A stretch of 64,000 bases of DNA from Symbiodinium kawagutii (GCA_009767595.1 VSDK01016840.1:245302-309301), one strand, 5' to 3'. Counted from the stretch's first letter, positions 10,826 to 24,066 are shown. Notes: a model not told the origin generated them from the letters alone. Numbers and translations are program-made.

Positions 10826-12166
10826 AAAAATGAAGTCCCGCAGCCTGAGCAGCTTTTCATTTCCAAGCTTCGCCAGCACGAATGACCCCAGATCCATCCA
10901 GATCCCAACGGATCCCCGCAGATCCCAACCGATCCCAGCAGCATCCGTGGCGCCAGTTGGGCATTTCTGCGCATTGCGACCTTCGAAGCATAGCCAAGGT
11001 GGAACGCCAGGTGAAGATCCCAGTGGAAAGATGAACAGTTGAAGCAGGAAATGAACGGAGGATATGGAGGGATGGAGGGATGAAATGAACATACTGATCA
11101 TAGTGTGTAAATTGAATAATTTGAATACGACATGTGTGAAATGAATTTGAATATGGAGTGAATATGAAATGAAAGAGAGATGAAATGAAGAGAGGTGGAT
11201 ATGAAACGAGTAATTATTGAATGGACGGTTCTGCAGACTGGGGAGATTTACTTTGCAAGGCTTTGGCAACTGGCTTTGCTGGTGCCCCTCCAATAGCGGA
11301 GGCTCCCTCTTGAGCTTGCGCATGGGACTGCACTTGGGATTGCGAGATAAGATCATTTCAGTCTTCAGGAATGAGGGGCGCGCCATCAGCTTTGCACATG
11401 TACAAGATCATTGTTAGTAGGTGATTGTACCTTAATGCTTTTTTATGAGAGGCAGCTGGGCAGATCATGGCAGATCAAGATGCATTATGAGACTTGTCAG
11501 ATTGACGTGCGCAGGGATGTGAAAATAATCATAGTAATTACTCCGCATGCACGCCTGCTCAAATTGCTGTGTTTGAAGTACGCATTGGCTGAATGTGACG
11601 AGAGCTGTGCGTAGATGTGTGAAAGGGGGCCTGCACTGCTGCAGCTGTAGGTGGTGTTTGATTCTTTGGCAGAGTTCTCCGTGGACGAGTTAAAGAAAAT
11701 GCCCAAAGCCAAATCAATCTGATGACGGAGGGAGAGAGACATGACTTTTGAATGGAGCACTCATTATTGACCATGAGCAGGATACTAGGACATTTGCCAT
11801 GCACAGCCAGCACCAAGTGGTGGCAATGGTACAGCATGACAAACTTGGGCAAAGACTAACTTGGGTAAACTATACTCGTACTATAATGCATCGTTATTTC
11901 CAGATGTGGATCAGACAGCATGACTCCTTTCCAATCTCATATGCTTTGGAGCCCTTCAAGCGACAAGTAGTCAAGGTCTGGGTATGAAGACCTGTCATCA
12001 GCCGCAAAAGTCGAGGTGAGCTTCCTGCATGAAGCTACTGGCCTACATAGATATATGCAAAATCAGAATTGACAGTTAACTACATCACTATGATATACTG
12101 TGTTCAACGCATTATTTTGATGTTGATGATCCACCTGAATTATACTTTCCAAAGCTGACGTTGCAG
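10826..12166. other. Intergenic stretch after the FUSC-like gene
   Basis: Contains a GATCC decamer repeat (10891-10940), then purine-rich GAAATGAA-like repeats at about 11041-11215. These leave a long open frame on the opposite strand that I take as low-complexity chance. A short + frame after CTGCAG near 11232-11312 might be an exon. No recognisable gene. Confidence 0.5.
10891..10940. repeat. Degenerate 10-base GATCC minisatellite, five units
   Basis: Five consecutive decamers begin exactly ten bases apart with GATCC: GATCCATCCA, GATCCCAACG, GATCCCCGCA, GATCCCAACC, GATCCCAGCA. It lies just 3' of the FUSC-like stop codon. Confidence 0.9.
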
Positions 12167-13205
12167 GTGGCCAGACGAAGAGTTAGATTGCTTGAGCAAC
12201 TCTTCGAGACAAAGGAGGCAATGAGACCAAGCTTTGAATGCCCACCGCAGATGTAGGCACAGGAAAATGATGTAAAGACTATGCGGCTAGACGCCAGATG
12301 GGCGCGTGAAAGCCCTGTTGGCTAAGCTAGAACTTGATTCAGCTTGCTTCCAGTTCTGTTTCCTCAGTGTTGCAAGGCCACAGGTCGAGATTGTGCAAAG
12401 AAGAAGGCTCGCACATTTCATACCACACTCGGCCACCTGCTTGCCTTCATCCGTAATCGTACCTCTGGGGTGTTGATGATAAAAACACATTGATATATAA
12501 TATATAGATATTTCATACCACGCGCCGGACTGAGTGACAAACCCACCACTTCAGAGTGAGCATGATGACTGCAACCATTCAAAGAAGATACATAAGACTC
12601 AGCCTGAAGATGTTCAAAATTGTTCAAAAGCTTCCGAAGACGCAAATCAACAAGGTCCTTCGTGCCTGCGTTGAAGCGCATCCCCAGATATTCCGAGCAG
12701 ATGCCCTCAGACTGGAGCAAGACAACATCAATGGTACAGTGTTGCTTCTGTATGTAGTGAGTTTTGAAGTGCCAAACGTCGAACGGAAAAAACAACTGCC
12801 GCCTCTCATGGAGCGCAGTGGATTGTGGCCCCTTGCTTCCGTTGCCTCCGAAGGATTGCCCAGAAGATTTGTGGGGCGACCTGAGGCCAGCGCTGAGCAG
12901 TTAGGCTTCAATTGACGCATCTTGACGCTCATTTTTTGTATCAAAATTGTATCAAATATTTTTACAATCTCCAAATATTTTTTGTACACACAATTTTCAG
13001 TTTATATATACATATACATGTGCGTGTATGTGTGTGTGTGTGTGTTGTGCCCATTTGAGTGGAGAAAATTCAACGTGTCAATGAAGACTGCGATGACTGC
13101 AAGGGCGAGACGCGGCGAGATCTTTTTGCCAACTCTTTCAACCGACGCAATCTTCATGCGCTGGTTCAAGAGCACCTTGCTCTGAAGTACTTGGGTGATC
13201 AGTGA
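12167..13205 (+). CDS. Candidate exons, unrecognised gene(s)
   Basis: There are three open stretches. 12167-12256 follows TTGCAG and reads VARRRVRLLEQLFETKEAM to a stop. About 12590-12729 reads KIVQKLPKTQINKVLRACVE and ends before GTACAG, a possible donor. About 13062-13205 reads VNEDCDDCKGETRRDLF to a stop. Two apparent terminal exons in 1 kb cannot both belong to one transcript, and the middle stretch is also open on the opposite strand. No family recognised. Confidence 0.25.
13001..13046. repeat. TA/TG dinucleotide microsatellite
   Basis: TTTATATATACATATACATG runs into GTGTATG and then a (TG)n run. It lies close upstream of a candidate exon. Confidence 0.85.
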
Positions 13206-15298
13206 TGATGGTTGATGATTGCGCCCGTCCAGTCAAAGAGGCAGTGCGAACCTGGTTCAACTACAAAAAAATCTCGCACTCAGTTACACATGCAGCATGG
13301 CATGCAAAAAAAAAACACATCAATAAATATTATTTCCAGACAAGTGGCAAGGGTTGTTTGCCCTAATGCTTGATGCAGCATGTCTATATAACAGCATGGG
13401 CATCAAAGGTTGTACAGATGTACCTCAGCTTAAAACAACTGAAATTAATGGAGCACGTCTTCATGATAACCCTGGCCTTATACTTGACAGCATCTTCAAC
13501 CGTGGTGAGAAAGGATGGCTATTCACATTTATTTGAATCAATTTTGGTAAACATTTTCACTCGACAGCCTGCACAGCAAAAACAGCCTGGAGATGTGTGG
13601 AAGCATTGAAGCAATTCTCACAGCACTCAGTAGAGCGCTTCTCTTGCGAGTGATCCTCCCGAATCTCAATGAATCTCATGCTGGCAGCATTCCGCTTGGC
13701 ACCTTGGCTGCAGAGGGCCGGCAAAAAGGTCAATCTGTCGATGAGTCATGGCATATCATGGCTCAGTTTCCAATGCGTCACTGTCACCTTGTTGGGTTAG
13801 CTCTTTGCATTGCAGCTGTAGGCACCGCTCCTGATGCTCAGCAGAAGCTTTCAGCGGGTGCTAGGAACGTGTGTGGCTTCACATGGGCTGGACCTGGACA
13901 GCGAGATTTCTATTTCAGTCCGTGCTGTATATAAAGATTATAAAGTCCATACATATCAAATGCCAGCAGCAACTTGCAGCAGTCTGGTGTCTTGTTTGGA
14001 CAGCGGCAGGCATGAATCATGTGCCATTGCTTGAACTGCCACAACTTCATTCAAGGTGAGATGCAAGTACTGCCATCATTCAGCCTGAATCAACAATCAA
14101 CAGTTCCTTCTTACACATAGATAACGATTATGCAAATGAAGGCACAAAGTGGTGAATTTTTGACGGCCTTCCGCAAAAAGAGTTGGAGGTGAGAGGCCAA
14201 AATTCACATGAGGAATAGCCCAATCTCGATTCAACCAAAGCAGTGCGACAGATGATGAACTACCCACTTCATCAGACACAACGACCGGTTGAGTTTTTTC
14301 GAGAGCCGGAGCACATGCGGCAGTGATCTTGACAAGCTGAGGATTGGATGGACCAGGGCGGAGGATTGCAAGATCACGACCAGGTGACAAGCAGTGCCCA
14401 GAGCGATGAAAATGATGAGAGATTCTCGAAGTGATCAAGATGTTGATGCATCTTATTGCCATCAAGCAACCACTGGGTTCAAGACTTCTAGAAGTTTCTG
14501 ATGCATTTCTCCATGGAATCAAGCTGTCAATTTGCGTTTCTGATGCATTTCTGTGCTTTATTCTATGCCTTTTCGTGGTCGTGGCCTCCTTGGGCGCCAG
14601 GCAAGAAGCAGACAAGACCATCATCACCAGAGAAGCTGATCTCAACTCTCCAAATGATCCAAACATGCTCCAAAAAATGTATCAACTCTCCCAAGTTCAA
14701 AAAACATTGGATTTTGCACATGTTTGGGTGTAATCGGAATCAAGTCAAGCAGGAACAAGAGTTTTGCACCAAGGATTGCGCCACCACCGTCGTGCGGGGC
14801 TTCATCGCTGGTGTGTTTGAATATGTCGTGTTTTACTTTCTGAAATCTCAATGGTCTACATTTATTTTCTTTACCTTAATTATTATTTTTCTCGTTTTAT
14901 TTGATTTCTTTTGTGGACAATTTCTGCTGTCACATTCTGCATTCTACAGTTGTTTCGTCGCACATTGACTCCAGAGATGTCCGGAGCATAATTTGTTGCT
15001 CAGGTGGTAATTACCTGCGACTTGTTGTTGGCACACTGCACGGAAGAAAGCCACACGAAAACAGAGCTCGGTCTGCACTAAGTTGTCAGGCTTGTCTAGA
15101 CTAGGAGTGTTCAAGCACAATTGAGGTCATTTGAATTCATTTGAATTCATTTGATTTGATCTAGACATCACCAACCGTGGTCAGTGAATGGTCACCATTT
15201 GCTTGATAATGCTCAAGTAGTCAATAATTAGAGTAACAACTAGATTCTAGATGTTGGAAGTCCAGCTTTTGAAAACTTACAACTGACAACTCTGCAGT
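13206..15298. other. Unassigned DNA with weak candidate exons
   Basis: No recognisable gene. A 189-codon open frame on the minus strand (14097-14666) overlaps several short + frames, one reading DWMDQGGGLQDHDQVTSS after GCTGAG and ending in a stop near 14433. Neither strand is convincing. At 15121-15150 there is TTGAGGTCAT followed by two exact copies of the decamer TTGAATTCAT. Confidence 0.45.
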
Positions 15299-16178
15299 GA
15301 GGCTACCGCAACTACCTCCATGTCAATCAGCTCCACTCACACCTCTACAACTTTGACGCGTAGCACCACCAGTGCAACTATCACATCTGTGACTGCAACG
15401 GTGTCAAGTGTCACACCTACTCTCACGATGTCCAGCACTTCCACCAGGATTGTGCGAGCTGGGCAGCAGGTTACTGTAAAACATTTGAAACCAGGCAATG
15501 AATCGGGCTGTTTGTTTGTGAGCAAGTTAGTTGCCTCTTCGCATACAGCAGTCTCAGACTGGTGATGGCTGATGTCGGTATTTCATTGGAGCTTTTCCTT
15601 GCAAAAGTGGAATGAGCAGTTCAGTTGTTTTCCTTATTACTGTTGGTTATTATCCCCCAGTATTGATTGGTTAATATTGACCCATAGCCAGTTGATGTTG
15701 TGCTTCTGCAAGTTTCAAACGGCTTTTGGAAGCTCTTTTGTGGCATGTTCTTGCCGAAGCCACGGGATGGTCTTCGTGCTCTGTCAATTTCTAATCTGAG
15801 GCATTGATTTCCTGGGGGAACACCAAGGAAAACACCTGCCCCAAAAGCATGCAGCTGGATAGTCGTGACTTGGTGCAGCTCTCCAGGACGACTATGATTA
15901 CAACTGCGATGCTGGAAGATGAGGCGGGGGAACCCAATGCGTTTGGCTGAAGATTTTTTCAGCCGCCCCATGCCGTTCCAGATCTTTCGTCCGGAGCATT
16001 CTTCCACACAACCTGAATGATGATCGCAATGATCGCAGCAGAGCTTCGTGTGAAGTTTTTTTTGGTTTGCCAGATGTCAAGCTCGTTGGAGGCAAACGAC
16101 ACAAATGACACCAATGGAACGGAGGCCGTCGTGCCTGTTGTGGCGGAGGATGCCTCGGCCTCAAACCGTGTGGGTTAG
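15299..16178 (+). CDS. Candidate Ser/Thr-rich (mucin-like) gene, three exons seen
   Basis: From about 15299, just after CTGCAG, a frame runs through a Thr/Ser-dominated stretch (SSTHTSTTLTRSTTSATITS and on), which suggests an O-glycosylated extracellular linker. A second stretch near 15806-15948 reads SWGNTKENTCPKSMQLDS. A third, 16074-16178, follows GTTTGCCAG and reads MSSSLEANDTNDTNGTEAVV to a TAG stop. Grouping them in one gene is inference from strand and spacing. The Thr-rich character is seen directly. Confidence 0.35.
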
Positions 16179-16901
16179 CGGTGGCACGTGGTCACACACA
16201 TGGGTTGCCTAAGGATGTCATCACGACCACCTCGGCGTTTCTCAGCTGAAGTGGGATCACGTTTGCCAAGAGCGTGGCGTGGAGTCGAGGAACCAGGATG
16301 TAGTGAGTTGCAACACAATGCAATGAATGTGGTGCATGGACATGTCCAGTTTTATGAGCGTCACATATTATTTTTGGCAGTGTGATGTGCCGTGTTGATG
16401 GTGCTCATCATTATTGTAGTGAAATGTAGATTGGTGCAATACTGGGGGACGTCACATGAAGCAACCTGATGTCATGTGATGTCAGATCACGATGCACGGC
16501 GTTGTAGGGAAACGCGGTGGGATGTGACCAAACATGACACAACACAATCAACACAGACAAAAGCCAGCATACTTTGCATCATCATTGTTTTTTTCACCTT
16601 TTTCAGCAGAATGCAAGATCAAGCAGAACAAGGCAACTTAAAAGGCAACTTAGCCAGTCAACAAGTTGAGGACCACTGCAGTGCAACAATGTAGCCATAA
16701 ATGTGGTGATTGGCATGTGACGGTGAAACTGAGGCGATGTGAAAGGAGTCAATGTTATGTCACCACAATACCAAGACAGTGTATATGTTTCGCCACAATA
16801 ACAAGACCATTTTGGGCCCTGTCTTTTTGGATTTCTTGGGATCTAGCCGTGATGTACGTTGTGACCTGATGGTCATCATCATGGAGATGTTAAGCTTTCA
16901 G

Positions 16902-17433
16902 CTCGACTCGAGGCCTGGGACCAGTACAACAAGCTCCAGCTCAACCTTGGTGACTTGGCGGAAGATAATGTGTTGGATTCTTGCGCCATTGCAAATCACA
17001 CACGCACACCCGCATACTCGCATTTCGTATGTATATATGATGTATATATATATATATTTTTTTTTTTTTGGTGTGTGTGTGTTTAAACTGGGAACAAAGA
17101 ATAATTAATTGGTATGTATACGTTTATGTATACGCCTTCGGAAGCCCTGGCAAAAAATGTTAGTGTATACATGGGCATTTGCATGTTCAAATCTGAACAT
17201 TTTGAACTGATGGCAAATTAATATGGGTGTACCGAGTGAGCATTTGATGCAATGGTTGAAAATTTGGCCTTGGACCTTGGTGCATGTGTATTGGCCTGCT
17301 ACGGTGCCAGAGCAAAAATGAGGTTCAAAGCTCAACTTCAGCAGAGTTGGTGATTGTGAAAGGGATCCTATCGTTTGCACACGCTGGTGTGAGCCAGTCT
17401 GCGGCGGAGCCCCAGCTGATCAGAGAAATCTAG
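16902..17433 (+). CDS. Candidate exons, unrecognised gene
   Basis: A frame from 16902, after GCTTTCAG, reads RLEAWDQYNKLQLNLGDLAE and stays open to about 17000. A second stretch, 17345-17433, after CAGCAG, reads LVIVKGILSFAHAGVSQSAA to a TAG stop. Both look protein-like and are separated by the AT/T/GT microsatellite. No domain recognised. Confidence 0.35.
17026..17092. repeat. TA, poly-T and GT microsatellite
   Basis: GTATATATGATGTATATATA is followed by more TA, then a run of about 14 T, then (GT)n. It is probably intronic between the two flanking candidate exons. Confidence 0.85.
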
Positions 17434-17584
17434 CTCAGCTATGATATGTTCATTTCGGAGTCGCATGCGCTGATTCATGACCCTGCATCGTTTCCACATC
17501 CAAGGAAAAGGCAGTAGCTTCAACGCTGTCGAAGACTTTAGGCAAGCCCATAATATTCAATGCTGATGGCATCAGAGCTCAGTC

Positions 17585-17866
17585 GTGTTTTCTCTTCTGG
17601 TTCTTTTGGCCGCTTTCTTCTGCTTCCATGTGCCCTGTGAAGGCCTTCCACTCAGACAAATTGGGACAAATGCGGAAGCTTCGAACGGCTTGAGTGGAAG
17701 AACTTGGAGGATAACCTTTGAGATTGAAGTGCTTGCGAACGAAGAAGCCGCGGTGAGACAGAAACTCCTCGAGCTGAAGAACTCCAAAGAGTTTGCCAGT
17801 GGCTTGAAGGAGGCCTGGCCACAAGGCTTCTCCCAAACCTCTCCCCCTAAAAGGCCCCGAGGCTAG
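17585..17866 (+). CDS. Candidate exon with hydrophobic N-terminal segment
   Basis: The open frame starts with a strongly hydrophobic stretch (VFSLLVLLAAFFCFHV) resembling a signal peptide or membrane helix. It is followed by GRTWRITFEIEVLANEEA and an amphipathic Lys/Glu-rich helix, then a Pro/Arg end and a TAG stop. No in-frame ATG is visible before an upstream stop, so it would be an internal or terminal exon. The minus strand is also open here. Confidence 0.3.
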   Translation: MFSLLVLLAAFFCFHVPCEGLPLRQIGTNAEASNGLSGRTWRITFEIEVLANEEAAVRQKLLELKNSKEFASGLKEAWPQGFSQTSPPKRPRG

Positions 17867-18833
17867 GGCACACATTCAAAGAGAATAAATCTGAAAGCTC
17901 TGACAGACTTGATGCGAGCGGTCCATTGTTGATTATTTCTCAAAGTGCAAGTTTTGGTTCGCTTCTGTGTGATCACTCATTGGCAGTGAACTGAATACCG
18001 AACAGGAAGTCAAACTTCACGGCGGTGATCCAGTGGCAGACTTTAATGTGAGCCTGGAACTATCCAGAAATCAGGAGCTGCTGAAATCGTTTTTGCAGCT
18101 AACCAAGGCATATCAAGGCATGCAGTGTGTCAGTGTGTGTCATTGTGTGCGCGTGCCTATGTGGTTTTGATTTTTGTGTCGACCTCAACTGGCCGCAGGA
18201 AAACGCCGCAAAAGAGGATTCATCAGAGATCATCGTCATCATTGCTGCTGCCCGTCCTTGTTTTGGGCCAATCCAGTTTGACTTTCAGAAGCTAATTAAG
18301 AAGCCAACAAGGCAAAATACTAGAAAACCAATCAAACATTGGAACTTGGAACATCAACACGCGGAAGTGAAGCGCAGCAAACAGTTCGGAAGTTTGCTTG
18401 TCAGTCATTTGTACGTTTTAGAACCTTAGGATGTGTGATGTTGTATGATGACGTGGGAGCTGATGACCGGGGTATGATAGCAGCGCCCCCTCAGGCTGTG
18501 ATCGTTTGTTTGCTAATGCTGGCTGCATTGGTGTGGAAAGTTTGCAGCGGAGGCTGGGCCAAGAACCTAAGATCCACACATGCGCTCAGACATGGGCCAA
18601 GACATGCCAAGACTAACACTATCCAAGATCGAAGACTATATCTAGGACTGTATCCAAGACTATGTCCAAGACTATAAAGTACCTTTATATAGAAATACCC
18701 ACAGGCATGAAGAGTGTATCATTGCCACTTTTGCCATTTGGGCATCTGCCAGCAGCACTTATTATATCCTTGTCCAACTTTCTATGGTGGACCCAAGCCT
18801 CAGCATTGACAGCGTGCCCTGTGAGGTGCCAAG

Positions 18834-19345
18834 AAGTCCGATGAACTGCTGAAAACAAAGGAGGCTCAGGATGCCACGTCGCCGGACGAAGAGAACGCCA
18901 CGGAAGGCAGTGGATCTGGTCGCGAGCTTCCTCACCTTGAGCCGAACTCCTTAGCAGTCGGTGTAGGTCACTTGGCACGTTGTGAGCACTCATCGAAGTC
19001 AACACTCTCCAAATCTTCAAACATTCTTCCAACATTCTGAACCATTTCAAACAGCAAGCTACACAATTGCAGTATTTTCAGCGAAGCCCTCAGGTTCAAC
19101 CTGGGGAGGAGGTGAGCTGTGCCGCTGAAACAATTCTTTTTGTGTGAACTGCAGGCTTCCTTCATGGTAATCTCAGCATGTCATAGCAGCTTATGGAAAT
19201 TAGTTCAACTCATTATTCACAGTTGGATTCTCCTGACGAGGCTTTTATCCAGTGGCTTGGATGCAATCCAGCTTACGCTGAAGTCATTATCACGTCGCTG
19301 ACTCGATCGGTTGCACTTTGCAATGTCAATTTGCTGCCATCGTGA
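18834..19345 (+). CDS. Candidate exons, unrecognised gene
   Basis: 18834 to about 18957 follows GTGCCAAG and reads KSDELLKTKEAQDATSPDEE, an acidic hydrophilic stretch that ends near CAGTCGGTGTAG (possible GT donor). 19223-19345 follows ATTCACAG and reads LDSPDEAFIQWLGCNPAYAE to a TGA stop. Upstream, 18588-18672 carries a degenerate ~12-base repeat of the form CTATGTCCAAGA. Confidence 0.3.
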
Positions 19346-19680
19346 GTTTAAATTTGGAGCACGTGGTGTACTGCCCAGTATTAAGGCAGGTATTCGCCGT
19401 TGGTACGAGTTAGTAGTTCACCATTTTATTCAGCCACGATTCACCTTTATCGCCAACAATTGCCAGCCACTTACCCGTACAAAACCTATGACGAACCTTA
19501 AGCGTTTACATTAAATGTTTTTACTCTAGCGAAGGCGTAAGATTGAGAAACTGCTTAAGGATAGCTAAGGCGTAGGGCTTAATTGAGGCTTAAAGATAAG
19601 GCCCAATAAGAACGATGAGACCTAACTTGGCTCAAGCTAAGGCAGCTAAGGCTTCAGTTCCGTTGGTTGTCTCCTTGCAG

Positions 19681-19809
19681 GTTGCGGAAGTCGAACGGCA
19701 GATGTCGCCGCTCTCCGAGCCACCGCTCTCCGAACTGCCGCTCTCTGATCCGCCGTTGCCGGCACCAGCGGAGGGCAGTGAGGTGCCTCTCAGTGAAGAA
19801 TTTTTGTCA
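19681..19809 (+). CDS. Candidate exon with Pro/Leu/Ser repeats
   Basis: After CTCCTTGCAG the frame reads VAEVERQMSPLSEPPLSELP and continues as short repeats of the type SEPPL, SELPL, SDPPL, then an acidic end. The 15-base spacing gives a five-residue period. It is probably a disordered linker. The exon end is not certain. The stretch upstream (19515-19640) is rich in GCTAAGGC-like words. Confidence 0.35.
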
Positions 19810-20075
19810 GGAAAAAACTTGACCTGTTTTTTTCCATGATGGTTTTTTTATGCGCTGAAAGAACCAACAGGAACAACATGGAGCAGCCACAGAAACTTCA
19901 CCCCATAACAGGATTTAACGGGAGCAACAACAGCAACCGAAAAGAGCAACAGAAAGGAGCAACTAAGATCAACTTGCAAATTCACTTCATTGCACGTCTT
20001 GATTTCTATGTTGTGACTTGAGGAATTTGAGGGTCTTGATTTGACTCGAGATGCACTTTTGTCATGTTTTGTCAG

Positions 20076-20836
20076 ACTATTGGGATCCAGTTGGGTCCTT
20101 CCAAGTCACCAAAACCCAGTGCCAGTGCCACTGTTTTGACAGGTGCCCGAGCTAGAGAATCCCATCAAATTGACGGATGTAATCCTGCCATCTCATCCTG
20201 AAGTCAGTGGCAGGCTGGCCGTGGGTCGCTTCAGTTGGCTTCATGTGATAGTGCTTCAGTTTGCTTCATGTAATAGGTGATGTTACCAATTTTAATCAAA
20301 AGTTGATGTCGTTGGCTTCAAAGAACGGCTTTCACAGTGGCATGTGGTATCTCAAGTGCAAAGGGCTTCAAACAAGTTCCCTCAGCCAAGGCCAAAAATG
20401 ATGTCTGAAAGACAGTCGGTTCAAGATCATCAGCTAGACCAAACGCTGCAGCTGGGACAAAGGCTAAGATGAGTTGATCCACACTGCTATGCATTCTATG
20501 CCTGATCCATGAAATGCATTGCACACTGTAAAAAATCCGATGGGGAAAAGGTCAGAAGAGAGAATTGGCATCAATTTCGTGAGCCAGTCAACACCCACGT
20601 AGATTTTCTTTGTGTGGACATGTGCAGTGTGTATTTCCAAGAAGGCCATTCCAAGTGAAGAAACATCAGCATCAAAGGATCATCAAAGGCCTTTTGGTGT
20701 TGCGCATTTTGGGTTTGCCTAAGATCCAAGGTGTCATGCGCTTTCCCGTCCCAGTTGTTGGACCGGCAGCTTGGTTTGGACGCAGATTCCCCAGGTTCGG
20801 CAAACATTGCCGCTGCCGCTGAGCAAGGACAGTTGC
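20076..20836 (+). CDS. Candidate exons, unrecognised
   Basis: Open + frames follow possible acceptors at 20076-20199 (TIGIQLGPSKSPKPSASATV, to a stop), about 20322-20472 (ERLSQWHVVSQVQRASNKFP, to a stop) and from about 20757 (LLDRQLGLDADSPGSANIAA). The minus strand is open over much of the same DNA (20318-20649 and 20571-21065), so strand is not settled. Confidence 0.22.
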
Positions 20837-23800
20837 GCTCGTGTCGCAACTGCAACAGCCAGTTGTGTAACATCCTTATGCCGCCAATCATGAAGGTATT
20901 TGCGATTGACTTGCTAGAGTAGAGGGAATGCAGATGCAGCAGCAGCATCAGCAGCAGCACCAGCGGTAGCAATGGTGTTGTTAATGGCGGCGGAAGTAGA
21001 GCCAGGAACAGTAGCAGTTTCAACCTAAAGACTGTTGATTGTTGACATCCTTGCCTCCTTGTCATAGTATGTTATGTTATTGTAGTGTTGCTGCATGTTG
21101 CCGTAATGATGGTCGTGGGTGCTATTGTAGTGGTACTAGTAGCAATAATCGGAGGTCATATTGATAGGCGGGGTGGTGTTGCTTCTTCCGTTTTTGCCGC
21201 GGCTTTGGCTGGTGTTTCTCCGTGCACGTTTGCAGCATCTTTGAGCTATTGCTTCGGAACTTGGTTGCTGCTGTGGAAGGTTTGTGCCTCCTTGTTTTGC
21301 TCGATTTCGTACCAGTAAGTAAGATCAACAGGAGTCAAAGGAACTCTTGGGGAATTCCCGGATGAAAAAACCTGCCGATCATCTCAACAACCGGTGGGGC
21401 CTTGGCAGGAGTACAAGTTCAATTTCCAACGGGCAGGTAGGCTTGTTCCTTGGCATTTGGATGAGAATTCTCGGTGTGTATTGTATCGGACTGTGCCGTG
21501 TATCTCCGTATGTTTCGATGCTGAAACATTTTGGGTGATGAGGCTTTCCTGTATACCAAAACGACTGAGGTTGGACATTGCTCTGACGCCTCATCTCAGT
21601 ATAAGATAACGGGCAAGCATCGAGAGTCCGGAGAACTGACATGGCGACGTGACCTTAGTATACCTTAGTGACGGCAATGTAAGGCAATGACTTGTTGAGT
21701 GTGTCTGGGGTTGGCAAACAACCTGCTGCATGCAGCCGTCCTAGTTGGAAGACCTGAGGAGAGGTGCCACAAACTTCTGCTGGCATGGCCATTGAGCCTG
21801 AGCAAAAACATCAACCTTTGTGAATAATTTTGTTTGAGCTGTGAGGTGTATTGGTTTGTGTGTTGAAGTCTGTTGATTGTTTTGTTTTACGACTTTGATG
21901 GCTTTGTGATGTTTTGTTTGAGCCCATGCGTTGGCTATGGACCAGGAATGCCATGGGCGCTTACGAAGGCGTGCAACCGCAACGTGCACCTCTTTCGAAA
22001 TCGCTCCTTGGCTGGCAGATGCTGGCAGTGCTGTCCTGATTGAAGATGATTGAAGCAGCCTTTTGCAACACCATGGTTCATTCAAGGGTGCATATTGTTG
22101 CTGCCAGCACCGCTGTTTGCCTGTCGGCCGTCTCATTCATCTACCTTCCGCAGGTCTTTTGAAAACACAAAGGCATCCCGTCGCACCACTGAAGTCAAAA
22201 TGAGATGGGATATCCCAACTCACATACCAAACACGCACGTAGAAATTTGCCTCACCAAGTTGGGTCTTGACATGTAGAGACTATTTTCACCTGCCTTTTT
22301 CCAACACTCTGCCCCGTCATCTTAGGTGGGAGTTTTTAGCGCTTTCTCTACTTCGATATCTTCCAAACACCTCGGAAGCGGGCGTCGCTTGCCCAAGTCT
22401 GAAGTGGGTTCTGTGACAGTTGGTGTTGCAACAAATGAAGACAGGACACATTCACTCGTGGAGTGGGAGTTTGCAGTCCAGCCTCATCCTCCAAAAATAT
22501 GAGTCCTGCCCTTGTAGAGCCATGCCTTGCAGGCTTCAATCTGACCACTTCTGTACAGCCAACGTCTTTCGGGAACACCCACGAAGACGAATGCCTTTGA
22601 TTATCTTTGATTTATTTTGATTTGCTCTTACTGAAGTTTGCAGATGTGAAAATTGCATTCCGCTGGATGCTTTACAAGCGGCATGTAGTTTCATCGTTGT
22701 GGTCGCGTGTCTTCTAGACCTCTGTCATGAATTGACATCTTGAGGTGGGTTGACACTGCGCAGGGGGGAGTAGTTTAGCAGCTGATAGTATGGCCGCTGA
22801 TAGTTTTAGCGTTTGATGGCTGCAAGCCCGCAGAGACAAGTTTGAGCCTTTCCAGCCTCAATGCTGACCCAGATAAATGAATCCAGAGATCGTATAGTTT
22901 CCACTAGTGTCCTGAGTTCTCGAGTCTCTTGTCGGATTGCACTGCAGCCTCTGCACTTGCCTCATTTCCTCCAGTGTGACAAAGCTTCACCAGCCACGAA
23001 GTTCAGCGCTTGAAGTGCCGATAAAAGGATGTCGAGTGATGTCGAGCCTCTACAAGTGCTGTCGCGGTGCATGTTGAGCTTATTGCTGAGCGACTGCATT
23101 GCTGCCAGACCTGGGGACGCAGAGGACGGCTTCATTTTGTAGGAGCATTGTCGTCACTGGTAATGTTTGTGAGCTCAATGTATATATACACATTCCTTGT
23201 TTGAACATGCTTGAATCTGGACTTGTGCAGGTTTCATACTGTAAGGTATAATTAAGTGTATGTAAATGTGAAATCTGAGAAATTGATAGAAATTGAATGA
23301 CTAACTAAATCAACGAACCTCGCCAGGATTCAAGGTCCAACTTTGAAAGTGCCTCTCCCGCTGTGGGGCTCTCAAGATGCCAACATTCTGGAGCTTTACA
23401 TTGCACTGCGCACACTTATCGGTTGCAGTATGTTGCAGTGAATGTGCCCGAAGGTTTCTTCGTCGAGAAATCCGACACCGACAAGTGCCTCAAGAACTGA
23501 TAGGTTCTGTGCGATCATCCAGCAGACAACTTCTGACTGCTCAGTGCAACTCGCAGGACACAACGGCAGCGCAGCGGAAACCTTGGCGTCATCACCGCAG
23601 CATCCCCAAAGTGACAAACTGGAAGCGACTGTCAAGAGTTGTGTAAGACCACACTTGGATTAGGACCGGTTGGGAAATTCACAACTCACATGCTCAAGAT
23701 CTCAACATCCCGAGGCAACGCGCACAATCGCTCATCTCCACGGCGTTCGCAGTGACACTGCGGTGCGCTTCAGGGCTGACTGTGACAATAAAAATGTCAA

Positions 23801-24066
23801 GCTCGAGAGCACACGAGACCACAAAGATCCGAGGTGTTCATGTTCCGGTGTCATGGCTTCGGGCTCAAGCGCCATGGAGCCTCAAGATTCATGGCTTTTC
23901 AATGGTTTTCATGGTGTTTGACTTATTATGTCATGCTGAGCTGGAGCGCAATAGATTGGGGCATTTGCGGAGAAACGTTTACATCCAAAAGTGAACGTCT
24001 TCATGTTCTAGATGCCTTCTATTTGACTGTTCATTCATATATACTTTTTATGTTCACGTTTTTCAG
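20837..24066. other. Unassigned DNA with a few candidate exons
   Basis: No recognisable family. The best exon-like stretches on the + strand are 21331-21437 (between an AG and a GT), about 22375-22496 (EVGSVTVGVATNEDRTHSLV, to a stop), and 23329-23437 (IQGPTLKVPLPLWGSQDANI, to a stop). The rest reads as intron or intergenic DNA. Confidence 0.4.

Noticed and set aside
10742..11386. 214-codon minus-strand open frame
   Set aside because: It covers the 3' end of the FUSC-like gene and then purine-rich low-complexity repeats; composition is explained by the repeat.
14097..14666. 189-codon minus-strand open frame
   Set aside because: No domain, and short + frames with possible acceptors overlap it. 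Length alone is weak evidence here.
20571..21065. 164-codon minus-strand open frame
   Set aside because: Leu-rich stretch derives from AGC/AGCAGC-like repeats; + strand frames are at least as plausible.
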